NCBI RefSeq assembly: GCF_038397785.1
Contig: NZ_CP151642.1
Coordinates: 1,488,001-1,552,000 of the forward strand
DNA: 64,000 nucleotides
Reading direction: 5' to 3'
Source of the DNA: Salinibacterium sp. TMP30
GTDB lineage: Bacteria > Actinomycetota > Actinomycetes > Actinomycetales > Microbacteriaceae
The translations under genes and the position numbers were made by a program. The notes beneath the pieces are model-generated. The model searched no databases and was not told where the DNA came from. It worked only from the letters and a program-made list of their open reading frames with translations. Of the stretch, positions 61,808-64,000 are shown piece after piece (within the stretch, counting starts at the first letter, position 1; every line of letters begins with the position of its first letter).

Positions 61808-64000
61808 GTGAACGATACGTCTAACTCAGTCGACTTCTCCCTGGTGCAAGACCCACCTCCGGAGATCTCCGAGGAGGATGCCGCGGCTTTCGCCGACACA
61901 CTCTTTGGCATTGACGCCACGGCTCGTTCGCTCGGCAGCCATCAGGACCGTAATTTCCTTCTGAACGGCTCGCATGAGCGCGCTCTCCTGAAAATCTCCA
62001 ACCCCGCCACCACAAAGATCGAGCTCGAGGCACAATCGCTCGCCGCCGCCCACCTCGCCGCACGGGAGCCCAGCATCCGGGTGCCGCTCACTCGCACCGG
62101 GCGCGATGGCGCACGCGTGCAGGAGTTCACGGCCAACGGCCAGAAACTCCACGCCCGTGTGCTCGATTTCCTCAACGGCGCACCGCTATCTGGCGGGCGC
62201 TACCTGTCCCCCCGCGCTGTGCGCGCGATCGGTGCTCTTGCAGCTCGCGTCGCCGTCGCTTTCGCGGACTTCGATGCTCCCAATATTGAGCGCTCAAATC
62301 AGTGGGATCTTCGGCAAGCTCCGGGAGTGTTAGACGCGCTCCTTCCTCACGTCGGCGACGAAGTACTTCGTGCGCGCCTGCGCGAGGCGGGCGACAACGC
62401 TTGGGCACAGGTGTCTTCCTTGTCCGCTGACCTTCCGGTGCAAACAATCCATGGTGACCTCACCGACGACAATGTTGTTTCCAACGACAGCCTGACGAGC
62501 ATCCCCGACGGAATAATTGACTTCGGTGATGTCAACCGCAGCTGGGCTGTCGGCGAGATCGCCATCACGGTCTCCTCGCTTTTGCACCATGACGGGGCCA
62601 CGTTGCCATCCGTGCTCCGCGCCGTTGCGGCCTACCACTCGGTCCGCCCGCTATCGCTGGCCGAAGCCGAAGCGCTCTGGCCCCTCGTCGTGCTCCGCGG
62701 CGCGATACTCGTCGCGAGCGGCCACCACGTGCAAACTACAGACCCCGACAATGAGTACGCAAGCGAGAATTTGCTGCACGAGCTGCGCATCTTTGAGCAG
62801 GCCACCTCGGTGCCGCTGGACGTCGCAAACGAACTCGTTCGCATTTCGCTTGGATTCGAGGCCCGTCACGCCAGCCTGCCGTCGGGGGGAATGCTGATCC
62901 CAACGCTGAATACGAGCGATGTGACCGTGCTCGATTTCTCCGCGACGAGTGCTGCGCTCGACAGCGGGCGCTGGCTCGACAATGACGCTGAAGCGGAGAT
63001 CGCCGCTGAGGCCCTCAACGCTGGTGTGTCCGCCGCGCTTACCCGCTTCGCCGAGCCCCGGCTCACGCGCGCGCGTATTCCGATCGATCCAGATCCCTTG
63101 AACACTCCGCTCGGCATCGAGCTCACGCTGGCGAAGCCGCACGAAGTGACCGCTCCCTGGCAGGGCCTCGTCACGCACAGTGCTGACGGTATTGAGTTTC
63201 GCGGCAACGGCGTGCTTCTCAGGCTCGAGGGTGCCGAAGCTCTTGTCCCGACCGACTCAGAGGTGCACGCTGGCGCACCAATCGCCCGCGCCCAGCACCA
63301 GCTCTGTGTGCGAGCATCGCTCGGCGATGACAAGGTGCCCTGGATGGTCAGCCCCGAACTCACGGCCGCTTGGCGCGCTCTCGCCTGCGATCCAACATCC
63401 CTCGTGCTTGGCCACACACTTCCGAGTACGGACCGCGATTCGGCGGCTCTTATTGTTCGCCGACGCGGCACCGTCGCCGACGCACAGGAGTTCTACTACG
63501 ACGAGCCTCCGATGATGGTGCGTGGGTGGAAGGAGTACCTCGTCGACGCCGATGCCCGGGTGTACCTAGACGTGCTCAATAACGTCACTTCGATCGGACA
63601 CGCCCACCCGCGCCTCGTCGACGCCATCACCCGGCAGTGGAGCCTGCTGAACACCAATTCCCGCTTCAACTATCCAGCGGTCGTCGACTTCTCCGAGCGG
63701 TTGAGCGCGCTGCTCCCCGAGCCTCTCAGCTCAGTCTTTCTCGTCAATAGTGGCTCGGAGGCTGTCGACCTCGCGTTACGCATTGCCCAGGCATGGAAAA
63801 GTCGCAGCGACGTGCTCGCTGTGCGCGAGGCGTACCACGGCTGGACGTACCTTTCGGATGCCGTATCCACCTCGATCGCTGATAACCCCGGCGCCCTCAG
63901 TACGCGGCCAGACTGGGTGCATACCGTCGACGCACCAAACACCTACCGAGGCAAGCACCGCGGCACGGAGTCCACCCGTTACGCCGACGAAGCTGTGGCC
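61808..64000 (+). CDS. Phosphotransferase-class III aminotransferase fusion (cut by window edge)
   Basis: At least 731 codons from a GTG at 61808 (after AGGA), open to the edge. Residues about 30-310 form an aminoglycoside phosphotransferase-like kinase (IHGDLTDDN with Asp217 and Asn222, IIDFGDV with Asp238). Residues about 350-540 are beta-rich with a degenerate M23-like segment (APWQGLVTHSADGIEF). From about residue 555 it is a class III PLP aminotransferase (FLVNSGSEAVDLALRIAQAW, REAYHGWTY); the PLP Lys lies outside the window. In other organisms separate hydroxylysine kinase and phospho-lyase do this kind of paired reaction, so it may phosphorylate and then eliminate an amino-alcohol. Confidence 0.9.
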   Translation, partial: MNDTSNSVDFSLVQDPPPEISEEDAAAFADTLFGIDATARSLGSHQDRNFLLNGSHERALLKISNPATTKIELEAQSLAAAHLAAREPSIRVPLTRTGRDGARVQEFTANGQKLHARVLDFLNGAPLSGGRYLSPRAVRAIGALAARVAVAFADFDAPNIERSNQWDLRQAPGVLDALLPHVGDEVLRARLREAGDNAWAQVSSLSADLPVQTIHGDLTDDNVVSNDSLTSIPDGIIDFGDVNRSWAVGEIAITVSSLLHHDGATLPSVLRAVAAYHSVRPLSLAEAEALWPLVVLRGAILVASGHHVQTTDPDNEYASENLLHELRIFEQATSVPLDVANELVRISLGFEARHASLPSGGMLIPTLNTSDVTVLDFSATSAALDSGRWLDNDAEAEIAAEALNAGVSAALTRFAEPRLTRARIPIDPDPLNTPLGIELTLAKPHEVTAPWQGLVTHSADGIEFRGNGVLLRLEGAEALVPTDSEVHAGAPIARAQHQLCVRASLGDDKVPWMVSPELTAAWRALACDPTSLVLGHTLPSTDRDSAALIVRRRGTVADAQEFYYDEPPMMVRGWKEYLVDADARVYLDVLNNVTSIGHAHPRLVDAITRQWSLLNTNSRFNYPAVVDFSERLSALLPEPLSSVFLVNSGSEAVDLALRIAQAWKSRSDVLAVREAYHGWTYLSDAVSTSIADNPGALSTRPDWVHTVDAPNTYRGKHRGTESTRYADEAVA

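Overview
The window reads as about 64 kb of a high-GC Gram-positive chromosome, most likely an actinobacterium of the Microbacteriaceae type. Signs of this are the garA (FHA)-ftsR (MerR) pair with a second MerR gene nearby, ANTAR-domain proteins, the Rv2578c-type radical SAM protein, DUF1206, frequent GTG starts and several candidate leaderless starts. No rRNA, tRNA, CRISPR array, intact insertion sequence or prophage was seen, so this is chromosomal core plus ordinary accessory genes.

Layout. 1-8264: a MinD-like ATPase cut by the left edge, pyruvate carboxylase, an orphan ParA ATPase, and the signalling/division cluster of a MerR gene, ftsR, garA and a CDP-alcohol phosphatidyltransferase. 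8.4-15.3 kb: a LRV/HEAT-like repeat protein coupled to an S4 RNA-binding protein, an ArsR-AHSA1 operon with a clear promoter/operator and a leaderless start, a thioesterase, a radical SAM protein, a GNAT enzyme, and a divergent flavin monooxygenase/flavin reductase pair. 15.3-24.1 kb: very small genes, two GAF-ANTAR regulators, a NYN-LOTUS protein, a luciferase-like oxidoreductase, a MerR regulator and membrane proteins. 24.3-28.6 kb: a zinc alcohol dehydrogenase convergent with phosphoketolase, and a cold-shock/DUF1294 fusion.

28.7-32.6 kb is the most coherent accessory system: a CstR-like repressor, two matching palindromic operators, two tiny Cys-rich proteins that resemble each other, a CstB-like persulfide dioxygenase-rhodanese, a TauE/SafE exporter, a DUF4395 membrane protein and a rhodanese lipoprotein. 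Together they look like a sulfide/persulfide sensing, oxidation and sulfite export operon. Next to it lies a decayed ABC exporter whose ATPase survives only as a tail and whose permease has lost its middle and its ATG.

34.4-37.3 kb groups a RimK-RCK_C ligase, a RimK-associated protease and a bacterial aeRF1-like (Balon-type) protein, suggesting ribosome modification and hibernation. 37.4-50.4 kb holds a PLP lyase, a DUF427/mini-ORF/methyltransferase string joined by overlapping stops and starts, a 1346-residue DUF11 surface protein, two PAP2 phosphatases, PPK2, a lipid kinase and a response regulator-FUSC operon. 50.6-55.2 kb has a CsbD stress protein, a small membrane protein paralogous to one at 15.4 kb, and a GntR-controlled DsbA-CcdA-CxxC membrane protein operon. 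55.4-64 kb holds an exported cyanophycinase followed by an amino acid ABC transporter, an M20 peptidase, an RpiR regulator and a kinase-aminotransferase fusion running off the right edge, plausibly a peptide or amino-compound uptake and breakdown operon.
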